NCBI RefSeq assembly: GCF_904846705.1 | Contig: NZ_CAJHBS010000006.1 | Span: 95,353-159,352, forward strand | Length of the DNA: 64,000 bases | Direction: 5' to 3' | Origin: Psychrobacter sp. Pi2-52 | GTDB taxonomy: Bacteria; Pseudomonadota; Gammaproteobacteria; Pseudomonadales; Moraxellaceae | Part shown: in pieces, positions 54,833-64,000 of the stretch | How the letters are laid out: every line of letters starts with the position of its first letter | Position numbering within the stretch: position 1 is the stretch's first letter | The notes under the pieces: model-generated | Database searches by the model: none | What the model was told of the DNA's origin: nothing | What the model saw: only the letters and a program-made list of their open reading frames with translations | Translations under genes and position numbers: made by a program

Positions 54833-57800
54833 ATGATAAAGCAGCCTTCAACTCGAGCATGCAAGGGTCTAATGATGCAGCGTGACACAGCCATAATCCA
54901 AAACGATAGTAATAATCCAAGTACATATCCAGCAGCGCCGCGTAAAAATTTCAGACGCTCTGCACTGTGCACTGCGCTTGCGACCAGTTTGTTCGGTATA
55001 GCACCTGCGGCAATGGCAGATACCATCAATAATGTAAACGATACCGCTATCACTAACTCATCTGCTACTGACCAAACTGATAGCAATCAAACGCTTAGTA
55101 AGCAGAATAAAAGTAGTCAAGCCGCGAATGACCAAGCGTCTATCAAGCAATCAGCTACATTATCCGATGACGATACTCAGCTAGATATAGCTCTAGATGC
55201 ACTACGTCTAAAAAAAGCAGTGGAACAAGGCATCATCGATCAGTCAGTATTGGACGACTATAGCGAACAGAGCTTGGGCATTAAGAAACCTAACTTGACA
55301 AAGTCAGGATCTAAAAACTCGACGAAGCAAAATGCCAATGCTCAAAACGTATCTTCTCAAAACAATAACTCTCAAGATCTAGAAACTTTCACTGATAGTC
55401 CAAGTACTTCATATAATCCAAACAATGCTCAATCAATCGATTCTAATGATGACCTGTTGCAACAAGCAACCGAGATTCAGCAGCAAGGCTATCAAATGAT
55501 GACCCCTGAGCAGATCGATCGTGAGCTAGCGGCAATGGATGCGCAGAATGCTCAAGATATTGATAGTATCAATATCAGTAATAACGACAGTGACTTTGAT
55601 GCGCCAATCGCTACGTTAGATGACACAACATCGCCAATTGGTCTAGATACAGAGCTAGATGCAACAAACTTGCCAGCACCCAACAACCTTGATACGTTGG
55701 GTAGAAGTGAAACAACGCAAGAACAGGCGATCGCAGCTGAAGGGATGTCACGTCCGATTGAGGTAAGTGGCGCTGTCAGCAATGAAGATGTCGTTAGCAA
55801 CGAAGCTACTGTTAAGAATGAAAATGGCCTGACGACTGATGATAGTAGTGATGAGGTGATAGCTGGTACGAATGTGCCTGCCAATGTAGAAGGTACGACA
55901 ATGGACATTATCAATCCTAATGACTATCTACCAGATTATCAGAATGATACTCAGGCCGTTGATCAAAGTATCGAACAAGCCAATAGACCACGGCCACGCG
56001 CACGCAATAGAGGTAATATCGTGACGCGTCTCTACAATCGCTTTTTTAATGACGGTGGCGTGGTGGCTTTGCCAAATGTAGAAACCACTATTTATCTAGA
56101 GCAAGTATCCGCTGAAGACTCTCCTATCGGTAAGGCTCAACTGATTGAAGCTGACAATGACATTCAGCCAATGAAAAACATTAAAGCAGCACTGGATGAC
56201 ACTTCCGTTCAGTCGGTTATTGACTTTACTGCGGCATTGCCACGTTTGCGTGAGACGGCACAGAATGCTGCTAAAGCTGTTGGTTACTACGAGGTTGAGC
56301 TGCGTCTGACCCAACCTGACCGCGATACAGTCAATGTGGTGATTGAAGAGCTGGGCGAGCCGGTACTGGTAGATAGCCGTATTATTGAGATTCGCGGTGA
56401 GGGCAGTGAGCAAGAAGAGTTTGCAGCGCTTGAGGCAGACTTGCCACCGCAAGAAGGTGATATTTTTAATCATCGTGTCTATAAGAGCAGTAAAGCGGCT
56501 TTAGAGGCCTTGAGCAATACCTACGGGTATTTTGACCAGTACTGGCTGAACAAATCTGTTGATATCATCTTGCCGGACAATAAAGCAGATGTCTCGTTGG
56601 TTTATAACACGGGTGATCGTTACGAGTTTGACGATGTGGTGTTTTTTACCTACGACAAAGAAACCAATACGCTGACCCAAGACCCCGACAAGCTACCAGT
56701 AGAGCTTTCATTGTTACAACAGCTCTATGGCTTTACGCTGGGTGAGCCGTTTTATCGTCCAGCAGTCACGAAGTTCAGTAATGACCTATCGGCAACTCGT
56801 TACTTTAATACGGTCAACGTCGAGTCGATACTACCACCAACTGATAGTAGTGAAGCTGGTACCTTGGCGTTTGACAATGCTGCTACCGAGGGTAACGGCA
56901 CATTAGATGACGATATTAATAATGTGGACAATGATGGCGTCGCAGATCTGAGTAGCAATGATGGTGCAGCCGCCTCAAATGTGACTGCTAGTAAAGAAGA
57001 TACGGTCAATGATAATAGCGACATAGGTGCAGAGAGCGATAATGCTCTGAGTGCTAACAGTGGCGAAACGGTCAATGAAGCGGATATCGCTGCTATTGAT
57101 TTTGAGGCTGATGAAGCCACCCTTGATAAGCTGCAAGCCATCAGACAAAAAGCAGAACGATTAAGCCGCTTGCCGAATGACCGGGTGCTTGATGAAAAAG
57201 ATCAGGAAGCTGATAATTTATTGGGCAAAATCAGTGACTCAATCAGTAATGTCGCACAAAAGATATTCCCTGACGAAAAGAGTCTGATCGCTGACGAAAA
57301 CTTTGTACCGCCAACGCTAGCAGGACGTAAAACGCCGCAAGACGTTGCAGAAAGCAAAAAAGTACCTTTATATGTGTTTGTATATGCGGACAAACCACGT
57401 GACGCTCAAGTTGGTCTGGGTTATGGAACAGATACAGGCGTTCGCGCCACCGCAAAAATAGACTACAACCTGCTCAATCGCCAAGGCTATCAAGCAGGTG
57501 CAGAAACAGAAGTATCGAGAATTAGCAAAAACGTGGCTGTTTATGCCAGTCGACCATGGAAGCACCCGCTCAATGATAAGTTAGATGGGCGTTTGACTTA
57601 TGAAGAGGAAGTGATTGACCAAGGTGAAGGTAACTTTGATCTATCAACCACAACACTAAAAGCGGCTTTGGCACGTAATATCCGTAGTGATACTGGATGG
57701 AACCGTAGCTACTCTGTGCGTTACCGCTTGGATGAGCTTGAGACGGGGGTTGATGGGGCAGCACTAGATGATCTGCCTATCCGCTTTACCTCTTCAAGTC

Positions 57801-58393
57801 CGAAACAGCGCGCGCTGCTATTTGGCTATGGTATGAATAAAACAGATACTGACAACGCTACCAACCCAACGCAGGGCATGCGCCAGTACTACTCAATCGA
57901 GGCTGGCACTGATAGCGCATTCAGTGATACCGATATGGCGATTATTCGCGCAGGCGTTAGTGGTATCTATAGCTTTGGCGAAGACAAAAAGCATCAAGTA
58001 TTAGGTAGTGCTAATGCCGGTTATATCTGGGCGGATGATTTTTACGATGTGCCTTATAAATTGCGTTTCTTCGCAGGTGGCGATCAGAGTATCCGCGGTT
58101 ATGATTACGAGAGCTTGTCACCATTAGACAAAGGCTATCTAACGGGCGGGCAGGTGCTAGCGGTCGGTAGTGCTGAGTATAATTATGAATTTAAACCAGG
58201 TTTCCGTGGCGCATTCTTTACTGATGTCGGTAATGCCTATGATAAAGATTTTGACACTGAGACAAAAGTCGGCGTTGGTGTCGGTATCCGCTGGGCATCG
58301 CCTGTAGGAATGGTGCGTGTCGATGTGGCTGCTGGCGTGACAGAGGAAAGCATTCCTGTACGACTGCACTTCTTTATTGGTTCACCGTTATAA
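54833..58393 (+). CDS. tamA: Translocation and assembly module TamA (oversized)
   Basis: Omp85-family outer-membrane protein that works with TamB in envelope assembly. E. coli TamA is 577 aa; this one has 1186. The signal peptide core is RRSALCTALATSLFGIAPAAMA (about 41-62). Residues about 63-385 are Asn/Gln/Asp/Ser-rich and probably disordered. POTRA domains follow (GYYEVELRL, DIFNHRVYKSSKAALEAL, YFNTVNVES). The third is split by about 150 acidic residues before its last strand (VPLYVFVYADKPRDAQVGLGYG). The barrel is normal, with FFAGGDQSIRGYDYESLSP and a final GSPL. Starts at 54833 (AGGA upstream) and 54872/54875 (AAGGG upstream) are both plausible. tamB follows. Confidence 0.92.
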   Translation: MIKQPSTRACKGLMMQRDTAIIQNDSNNPSTYPAAPRKNFRRSALCTALATSLFGIAPAAMADTINNVNDTAITNSSATDQTDSNQTLSKQNKSSQAANDQASIKQSATLSDDDTQLDIALDALRLKKAVEQGIIDQSVLDDYSEQSLGIKKPNLTKSGSKNSTKQNANAQNVSSQNNNSQDLETFTDSPSTSYNPNNAQSIDSNDDLLQQATEIQQQGYQMMTPEQIDRELAAMDAQNAQDIDSINISNNDSDFDAPIATLDDTTSPIGLDTELDATNLPAPNNLDTLGRSETTQEQAIAAEGMSRPIEVSGAVSNEDVVSNEATVKNENGLTTDDSSDEVIAGTNVPANVEGTTMDIINPNDYLPDYQNDTQAVDQSIEQANRPRPRARNRGNIVTRLYNRFFNDGGVVALPNVETTIYLEQVSAEDSPIGKAQLIEADNDIQPMKNIKAALDDTSVQSVIDFTAALPRLRETAQNAAKAVGYYEVELRLTQPDRDTVNVVIEELGEPVLVDSRIIEIRGEGSEQEEFAALEADLPPQEGDIFNHRVYKSSKAALEALSNTYGYFDQYWLNKSVDIILPDNKADVSLVYNTGDRYEFDDVVFFTYDKETNTLTQDPDKLPVELSLLQQLYGFTLGEPFYRPAVTKFSNDLSATRYFNTVNVESILPPTDSSEAGTLAFDNAATEGNGTLDDDINNVDNDGVADLSSNDGAAASNVTASKEDTVNDNSDIGAESDNALSANSGETVNEADIAAIDFEADEATLDKLQAIRQKAERLSRLPNDRVLDEKDQEADNLLGKISDSISNVAQKIFPDEKSLIADENFVPPTLAGRKTPQDVAESKKVPLYVFVYADKPRDAQVGLGYGTDTGVRATAKIDYNLLNRQGYQAGAETEVSRISKNVAVYASRPWKHPLNDKLDGRLTYEEEVIDQGEGNFDLSTTTLKAALARNIRSDTGWNRSYSVRYRLDELETGVDGAALDDLPIRFTSSSPKQRALLFGYGMNKTDTDNATNPTQGMRQYYSIEAGTDSAFSDTDMAIIRAGVSGIYSFGEDKKHQVLGSANAGYIWADDFYDVPYKLRFFAGGDQSIRGYDYESLSPLDKGYLTGGQVLAVGSAEYNYEFKPGFRGAFFTDVGNAYDKDFDTETKVGVGVGIRWASPVGMVRVDVAAGVTEESIPVRLHFFIGSPL

Positions 58394-58495
58394 TCGCTTA
58401 ATGTAGTAGTTCCAACTGTTTAGTAGCTCCAAATGTTCTAATCATTACTTATCGTACCGATTGCTGGTCTTCATTTTTTAACGTAGTTGAGTGTC

Positions 58496-61400
58496 ATGCT
58501 GACAGAAAATACCCCGCCTAATAATGCTCCAGATGAAGATCCAGCACAGCGTGATGCCCGTGCCGTTAGGCGTTGGTATCCGTTGTCATTTCTGCTCAAA
58601 CTTCTGGTATTGATGCTTATCGTACTAGCAATTATGTTCGCCATATTCTTTTATGCGGCAGGGACTGACGCTGGTACGAAGTTTATATTAGAAAAAATTA
58701 GTGTTGAAACCGGTATTGATTTCAAATACGGACGCGGTAACTTGCGCGATGGCATTTGGGTCACTGATATCGATATTGAAGCGACTGAAGATCTTGAGAT
58801 ATTGGTAGATAAGGCCTATGTAAAAATAGGCTGGCGTGCAGTATTTGCAAAAGAAGTGCATTTAAGCGATGCAGACATCCAGACCATAGAGATTATCAAT
58901 AAGAAACCGCCTACTGGTGAACCGTTCGATTATAAAACCTTAAAGTTGCCAGTAAACTTGCGTTTTGACCAAGCAAAAATTAAGAAAATTACTTATAAGC
59001 AAGTAACCAAAGATCCTATCATTATTCAAGATATTACGGCACGTGATCTAACGTGGGTAGGTAGTACGGTGACCGTTGGCCGCGGTGATTTGCAGTATGC
59101 TGATATCGTGAAAGTCAGTGCCTTACAAGGAGAGATCGACCTACAGGGCGACTATCCACTAGATTTGAGTGCGATTGCGGAAGTCAGCGCCCTTGAAAAA
59201 GCCTATATCGACCCATTGAATATCTCTGCAACGGGAACGCTCAAACGGACTGTCGGTAAAGTACGCAGTCGTTATAACGATAGCGATGTGAAAGGCGACT
59301 TTGTAGTACAAGGGTTAGATGCGGGTGCGCCGTTTGATGCAAAACTACAGTGGGATGATATTCTTATCCCTTACGCCGATAGCCAAAACATTCGCCTACA
59401 AAGCGGTACAGCCACAGCTTCTGGTGTCATCTCTGAGATACGATTGCGTATCAATACTGAATTGACCGCCAAAGACATTCCATCAGGTCATTACCAAGGC
59501 CGCGCCGTTATTGCCAACAGTCAGCTACGTATAGATCGCTTGGACGCTGACGTGCCAGCGGGACGTTTGGCGTTACAAGGTATTTTAGATTGGAAAGACA
59601 ACTTTGAGGCCACAGTGCGTGCGACGGGTAGCAACTTTGATATTCGCCAAGCTATTCCGGATGAATATACTGACTTCAAAGCTTATGCGCCGCAAACTCT
59701 AAACGGTAGACTGTCACTGCGTTATCAGCAGCAGAATGCCACTGGTAACACGCAGATTGATGCAGATTTGCGTCAGCGTGATGGTGAGCATATCAATGCG
59801 AATATGGTTCGCGGTAAAACCTCTGCCAAATCTAAGCAAGTTGCGCCTTGGTATATTGATGCTAACTGGAAAAACCTAACCCGCCGTAACGTACCCAATA
59901 TTGGCAATATCGACAGTCCTAGTGGGCAGGCGGACGTCATCGTTCGTGGTTCGACCCTATCAGTCGATGCCAATGCCGTTATCAATGAGCTCAATGCTGC
60001 CCCCAAGGGCAACTATGATCTACGTATACGTAAGGCTGGTGATGTCATAGATATCAATCGTCTTAATTATAACGGCATAGTAGGAGACTTATCCGGTACA
60101 GGACAGATTCAGTTGGCGAGCAACCAGCGTCCACTGACATGGCAGATTGATGCCAGTACTAAAGGTCTACTCCCTAAGAAATATCGTAGCGATTTACCGC
60201 TTGAGCGCCTAACAGGTAGTATAAGCGCGCGTGGTCGACTGTTAAACATCACCAAAAATGGTGTCAGCGGTCAACGTCATGTGATTACTTTAAACAATAC
60301 CGATATGCAAGCGCAGCTCGATGCGACGCAAGCGGATCGTGCTATCGGTATCACTGGTGCTGGTGATGCCAGTGTCGATATCGTAGGTGGTGAGCTGTCA
60401 GTATTTGATGCGCGTTTTGATGGTCGGATTGATACAGCAGATGTACCGCAGGGACGTTTATCTATCGATGCTGCGGGTACGCCAAAGCTGATTAGTATTC
60501 GTAAGCTGAACTATAAGGGTGAAGCGGGCGCAGTTGATGCGAAAGGGGTTATCGACTTACGTAAAAATATCGGCTGGAATATAGATGGTCGTTTTGATCA
60601 GTTCAACTTGGGTTATTTTTTACCCAATAATCCAGCGATAATCACAGGCGATCTAAAAACCAGTGGCGAGTGGCAAAATGCGCCAAAAAACAGCAAAAAC
60701 ACCGCAGGTACCTTGCAGCGCTTTGCCGTAAATTTTAACGGCATACTGGATGCCGAGCAATTGCCAGCAGGTAAGCTAAATATAGAAGCCAGTGGTGACA
60801 GTCAGCTGATACGTATCAATCGTTTCCGTCATGTGGGTGCGGCAGGTAGTATTGATGCCAGCGGTACCGTTGACGTGCGTCAAGGCGTTGCGTGGGATAT
60901 TAACGCGGTGATGGATCGTTTTAATATTGGTTATTTCCTAAAAGATACCCCAAGCCTTATCACTGGTACGATTGATACAGATGGCCGCTGGAGTGACACG
61001 CAGCAGATTGTCAATATTAAACAAGTCAATCTAAATGGCATGCTAAAAGGGCAGCAACTGAGTGCCAAAGGCAGCCTATCAGCGAAGATGCGTTTGCCTA
61101 AAGATTTAGCAAGTTATTTTAAACAGCTTCAGACCCAAGATGCCCAAGCACAATATAAGCAAGTGAATGCTTTGATTGATAGCCTAAATGCTAATAATCT
61201 GGTGCTACGTTGGGGTGATAATTACGTCACGGCTAACGGCAATGCCAAACAGTTACAAACCAAAATTAACATCACCAGTCTAGATCAGCTGTCTAGCCAA
61301 TTAGCTGGTAAAGTCACTGGAGGTGCCACGCTGTCTCAACCAGCTGGACAAGCACTGCCTACTATTTATATTGATTTGGTCGGTGAGCGACTTGCGCTAC

Positions 61401-63490
61401 CTGGCTTTATATTGCGTCAAGGCCGTGTACGCGGCAAGCTGGTCAACTTGGCCAATAGCCCAAGTCAGTTAATCGTGACGGCTGAAGGCCTAGATGCTGC
61501 TGGTCAAAGTTTCGATAGCGTTAAAGCGTCTTTTAATGGGACCGAAAAATCTCATGTGGTCGATCTAAATGTGGCCAATAAGCAACTCGATGTCGGTGCT
61601 AGGCTAAAAGGTGGTTTTGATAGAGACAGACTAAGTTGGTCAGGTGTCATTGGAAAAGGCCGCATTAAATCTAAATATGCGACTTTGAATCAATTGCAAC
61701 CTGCACAGCTGATTGTGAATTTACCTTACAACCAAGGTGGTGAGAATCGTGATCTAAAAGTACAGCTTGCCGCTCACTGCTGGCAGGCCACGGATCAAAC
61801 AGGCAAGCTTTGTCTACGTGAAAAACTAGTAGCATCGCCGGACCAAGGCGAAGTCAATGTAGCGTTGCAGAATTTAGATACGTCGTTATTCTCAGTGTTC
61901 TTGCCAGAAGATATTGACTGGAATGGCAAGATTAATGGTAAAGCAATCGTCGGATGGCAACGTGGTCGTCCGCCAACCATTAATACCACGCTATACTCAG
62001 ACAATGGCAAGATTGGCCTTGTTCAAGATGGCGAGAGTACATCAATGACTTTGCCATACAAACGTGTCTCTCTCATTGCTCTGTCTGTGCCTGAGGGTAT
62101 CAAGCTGCGTACTGATATCAATACTGGGCGCGGTGCGCGTGGCTATGCTGAGGTGATCGTCGATCCTTATAAAGACCCTAAACCAATTTCTGGTGCACTG
62201 GTGCTGAACGAGCTTGATCTTGCGATATTTAAGCCTTTCTTCCCTGGTATGCGCGTCCTAAGAGGTAACGTTACAATGGCGGGTGGCCTAGGCGGCACTT
62301 TAACCAAACCGCAGTTCTATGGCGATGTAAAACTCTCTGATGGCCGTATAGCCATGCTTGATTTGCCAGTAAATCTGTCCAAAGTAAATGCGGCAGCCAA
62401 AATCCGCGGCACGCAAGCGACCATTGATGGCACATTCAATAGTGGTACAGGTGAAGGCGAATTGTCAGGGACAGTCAATTGGCAGCAAAAACTGCAGGCC
62501 AAGCTGAGTATTGTCGGTGAAGGCCTAGTCATCACTCAACCACCACTACTGGTTGCTGAAATTGACCCTGATATCGATATTATCGTGCGTCCAGGCGATC
62601 GTTATGTCGATATAAAAGGGGCGATTAGTGTGCCGTCTGCGACCATTCGTCCGCCTGAAGCCAGCGAAGATATCATCACTCAAACCGAAGATGCAGTCGT
62701 ACTAGATCGTCGTTTGATTGGTAATATCGATGAAGTACTGGCTATCTCAAAACCTTGGTCAATCAATGCTGATATCGGTGTTGATTTGGGCGATGATATC
62801 AACTTCCGTGGTTTTGGCGCCGTCATTCCATTGGCAGGTGCGATTAGTGTGACTCAGAATGGTACAGGTATCATGCGTGCCAGAGGTGTTGTGCAGGTCT
62901 CACGCCGCACCAATATCAATGCCTTTGGACAAAGCCTAGAGCTGAATTATGGTCAAGTTCGTTTCAATGGTGACGTGATGAAACCGAGTCTGAGTATTGA
63001 AGCGGCCAAAACGATTAATGGCAAAACAGTCGGTCTGCGTGTCCAAGGAACGACCGAAAGTCCCAATATTATCGTCTTTAACAATGCAGGACTGACCCAG
63101 CAGCAAGCCATGAATGCGTTGGTGACAGGTCGCATCGATAATAAGAGCGCGACACAAATTAGTGAGCAAGGGTTTAAATCGCAAGTGACCAATAATCTGG
63201 CCGCCGCTGGATTGAGCTTTGGTCTGAGTGGCACTCGTAGCCTGACCAATCAAATCGGGCAAGCGTTTGGCTTGCAAAGTCTGACAGTCGATGCCTCAGG
63301 TAGTAGCGAGGACACCAATGTCAACGTCACAGGTTACGTCACCCCTGATTTATACATTCGCTATGGTGTGGGTGTTTTCAATGCGCAAAATAGCCTTTCT
63401 GTTCGTTATCAATTGACGCGCCGCATCTATGTAGAAGCAAGCTCAGCAGCGGAGAATGCAGTAGATGTGGTCTATAGTTGGCAGTTCTAA
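58496..63490 (+). CDS. tamB: Translocation and assembly module TamB (AsmA-like)
   Basis: Inner-membrane-anchored, periplasm-spanning partner of TamA with a long beta-taco groove, implicated in phospholipid or outer-membrane-protein delivery. About 1664 aa, against 1259 in E. coli. One N-terminal membrane helix (about 33-58) follows a polar, Arg-rich leader. The middle has many repeated beta modules; two closely similar copies contain the motif (N/F)NLGYFLPNNPA/FNIGYFLKDTPS with IITGDLKTSG/LITGTIDTDG. The C-terminal DUF490 domain (from about 1260) ends in a typical YVEASSAAENAVDVVYSWQF. The ATG at 58496 is preferred over a TTG at 58487. tamA lies about 100 bases upstream. Confidence 0.95.
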   Translation: MLTENTPPNNAPDEDPAQRDARAVRRWYPLSFLLKLLVLMLIVLAIMFAIFFYAAGTDAGTKFILEKISVETGIDFKYGRGNLRDGIWVTDIDIEATEDLEILVDKAYVKIGWRAVFAKEVHLSDADIQTIEIINKKPPTGEPFDYKTLKLPVNLRFDQAKIKKITYKQVTKDPIIIQDITARDLTWVGSTVTVGRGDLQYADIVKVSALQGEIDLQGDYPLDLSAIAEVSALEKAYIDPLNISATGTLKRTVGKVRSRYNDSDVKGDFVVQGLDAGAPFDAKLQWDDILIPYADSQNIRLQSGTATASGVISEIRLRINTELTAKDIPSGHYQGRAVIANSQLRIDRLDADVPAGRLALQGILDWKDNFEATVRATGSNFDIRQAIPDEYTDFKAYAPQTLNGRLSLRYQQQNATGNTQIDADLRQRDGEHINANMVRGKTSAKSKQVAPWYIDANWKNLTRRNVPNIGNIDSPSGQADVIVRGSTLSVDANAVINELNAAPKGNYDLRIRKAGDVIDINRLNYNGIVGDLSGTGQIQLASNQRPLTWQIDASTKGLLPKKYRSDLPLERLTGSISARGRLLNITKNGVSGQRHVITLNNTDMQAQLDATQADRAIGITGAGDASVDIVGGELSVFDARFDGRIDTADVPQGRLSIDAAGTPKLISIRKLNYKGEAGAVDAKGVIDLRKNIGWNIDGRFDQFNLGYFLPNNPAIITGDLKTSGEWQNAPKNSKNTAGTLQRFAVNFNGILDAEQLPAGKLNIEASGDSQLIRINRFRHVGAAGSIDASGTVDVRQGVAWDINAVMDRFNIGYFLKDTPSLITGTIDTDGRWSDTQQIVNIKQVNLNGMLKGQQLSAKGSLSAKMRLPKDLASYFKQLQTQDAQAQYKQVNALIDSLNANNLVLRWGDNYVTANGNAKQLQTKINITSLDQLSSQLAGKVTGGATLSQPAGQALPTIYIDLVGERLALPGFILRQGRVRGKLVNLANSPSQLIVTAEGLDAAGQSFDSVKASFNGTEKSHVVDLNVANKQLDVGARLKGGFDRDRLSWSGVIGKGRIKSKYATLNQLQPAQLIVNLPYNQGGENRDLKVQLAAHCWQATDQTGKLCLREKLVASPDQGEVNVALQNLDTSLFSVFLPEDIDWNGKINGKAIVGWQRGRPPTINTTLYSDNGKIGLVQDGESTSMTLPYKRVSLIALSVPEGIKLRTDINTGRGARGYAEVIVDPYKDPKPISGALVLNELDLAIFKPFFPGMRVLRGNVTMAGGLGGTLTKPQFYGDVKLSDGRIAMLDLPVNLSKVNAAAKIRGTQATIDGTFNSGTGEGELSGTVNWQQKLQAKLSIVGEGLVITQPPLLVAEIDPDIDIIVRPGDRYVDIKGAISVPSATIRPPEASEDIITQTEDAVVLDRRLIGNIDEVLAISKPWSINADIGVDLGDDINFRGFGAVIPLAGAISVTQNGTGIMRARGVVQVSRRTNINAFGQSLELNYGQVRFNGDVMKPSLSIEAAKTINGKTVGLRVQGTTESPNIIVFNNAGLTQQQAMNALVTGRIDNKSATQISEQGFKSQVTNNLAAAGLSFGLSGTRSLTNQIGQAFGLQSLTVDASGSSEDTNVNVTGYVTPDLYIRYGVGVFNAQNSLSVRYQLTRRIYVEASSAAENAVDVVYSWQF

Positions 63491-63572
63491 ATTGTTTATT
63501 AATAAGACGACTGCTTTTTAATTGATGTCAGCTGAGAGCGCTTTTGAAATTGTTTTTAAGTTGTATAACCTA

Positions 63573-63606
63573 TAAAAAAACGCCTCATAATGAAGGCGTT
63601 TTTTTA
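63573..63606. terminator. Bidirectional terminator, tamB / hemP
   Basis: ATAAAAAAACGCCT pairs perfectly with AGGCGTTTTTTTAT around CATAATGA. It lies between convergent genes, with A and T runs on either side. Confidence 0.85.
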
Positions 63607-63641
63607 TAGAAGTATTGAGAAAAGTGTCACTGAAATAGACG

Positions 63642-63806
63642 TTACTTGGTTAGAATCAAGCGATTGTTGCGAGTTAGGCGTAGTCGATACTCTTCGCCTT
63701 CATGCTCGATACGTACCTCTTTGGTTAGTGCAAATAGATGTTGTGATTGCAAAGTAGGTAGACGGTTTTCACGACAGTTTAAATAACGAGAGATAACCAT
63801 GCTCAT
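63642..63806 (-). CDS. hemP: Hemin uptake protein HemP
   Basis: A 54-codon gene. The C-terminal half reads QSQHLFALTKEVRIEHEGEE then YRLRLTRNNRLILTK, the HemP core pattern (LF...I.H.G..Y.LR.TR...LILTK). HemP proteins are small and often precede heme-uptake receptor genes; in some bacteria they are needed for induction of heme uptake. AAGGAA seven bases before the ATG supports the start. Its promoter overlaps a strong Fur box at 63871-63885, so it is expected to be iron-repressed. No receptor gene follows here, since tamB converges from the other side. Confidence 0.85.
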   Translation of the reverse strand: MSMVISRYLNCRENRLPTLQSQHLFALTKEVRIEHEGEEYRLRLTRNNRLILTK

Positions 63807-63870
63807 AGTAAATTCCTTTTGAAAAAAAGTGGCTTAAAAAATTGGCTAACCATAGCGTAATTGTTTTTAA

Positions 63871-63907
63871 CGATAATAATTATCATTTAGATTTGATAAA
63901 TTTGCAA
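63871..63907 (-). promoter_or_regulatory. Fur-box promoter of hemP
   Basis: On the minus strand TTGCAA (63902-63907) and GATAAT (63879-63884) are 17 bases apart, a good sigma-70 promoter. The -10 lies inside TGATAAT-T-ATTATCG (63871-63885), a 7-1-7 Fur half-site pair with a single mismatch to a perfect palindrome. Iron-loaded Fur would block RNA polymerase directly. Confidence 0.75.
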
Positions 63908-63938
63908 GGCAATTGATAAAATAAAATGCAGTTATTAT

Positions 63939-63958
63939 GTAAACTTATCTAAGTTTAC
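63939..63958. other. Perfect short palindrome upstream of the hemP promoter
   Basis: GTAAACTTA and TAAGTTTAC arms separated by TC, 20 bases in all. It could be an operator, perhaps for a divergent gene beyond the window edge. No further evidence. Confidence 0.35.
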
Positions 63959-64000
63959 TGTCATAAAATATCTCAGTTCAATATTTTATCTATATAAATT

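Noticed and set aside
56096..56473. 125-codon minus-strand frame inside tamA
   Set aside because: Antisense to POTRA-coding sequence, with no start signals and shadow-type composition.

Overview
The window looks like chromosomal core from a gammaproteobacterium of the family Moraxellaceae, most likely Psychrobacter. This is inferred from the moderate-to-low G+C, the mix of Pseudomonas-like neighbourhoods (lptD-surA divergent from amgK-murU, CioAB-type bd oxidase with a DUF2474 peptide), and large Asn/Gln/Asp/Ser-rich insertions in otherwise conserved envelope proteins. I cannot confirm the genus without a search. No insertion sequence, prophage, integrase or CRISPR array is visible.

Layout. 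Bases 1-1505 hold the start of cmoM (cut by the window edge), a small membrane protein and a tiny secreted Cys-rich peptide. gyrA (1798-4590) is followed by two tandem RarD-like EamA transporters of identical length, each preceded by a similar terminator hairpin. Next come a glutathione transferase, a small membrane protein, RNase Z, a DUF815 ATPase, a Ser/Thr kinase, a DJ-1/PfpI protein and a ribbon-helix-helix protein. After these lie a decayed kinase C-terminus and tRNA-Leu(UAG). ntrB/ntrC (13552-16789) are divergent from rimO.

From 16925 to 30446 runs a core envelope/translation cluster: rimO, pyrH, frr, uppS, cdsA, dxr, rseP, bamA, lpxD, fabZ, lpxA. It supplies UMP kinase, ribosome recycling, undecaprenyl diphosphate, CDP-diacylglycerol, the MEP isoprenoid step, site-2 protease, outer-membrane protein assembly and lipid A initiation. 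skp, normally between bamA and lpxD, is missing here.

From 30748 to 37746 are an NSS sodium symporter, tgt, a secreted SOUL protein, asd and a membrane-anchored EEP-fold protein. They are followed by a gene-free stretch with a candidate small RNA. surA and lptD then face the MurNAc-recycling pair amgK-murU. A CydAB/CioAB quinol oxidase with its DUF2474 peptide, a lipase-like lipoprotein, a secreted repeat protein, coq7 and an LplT-like MFS carrier follow. The end holds tamA-tamB (1186 and about 1664 codons, both oversized) and hemP under a clear Fur-box promoter.

Functionally the window is dominated by outer-membrane biogenesis: BamA, SurA, LptD, TamA/TamB, LpxA/LpxD and RseP. The most unusual features are the duplicated transporter unit with covarying terminator hairpins, the kinase remnant, the candidate sRNA with a nearby alternative-pairing element, and the huge acidic insertions in TamA.
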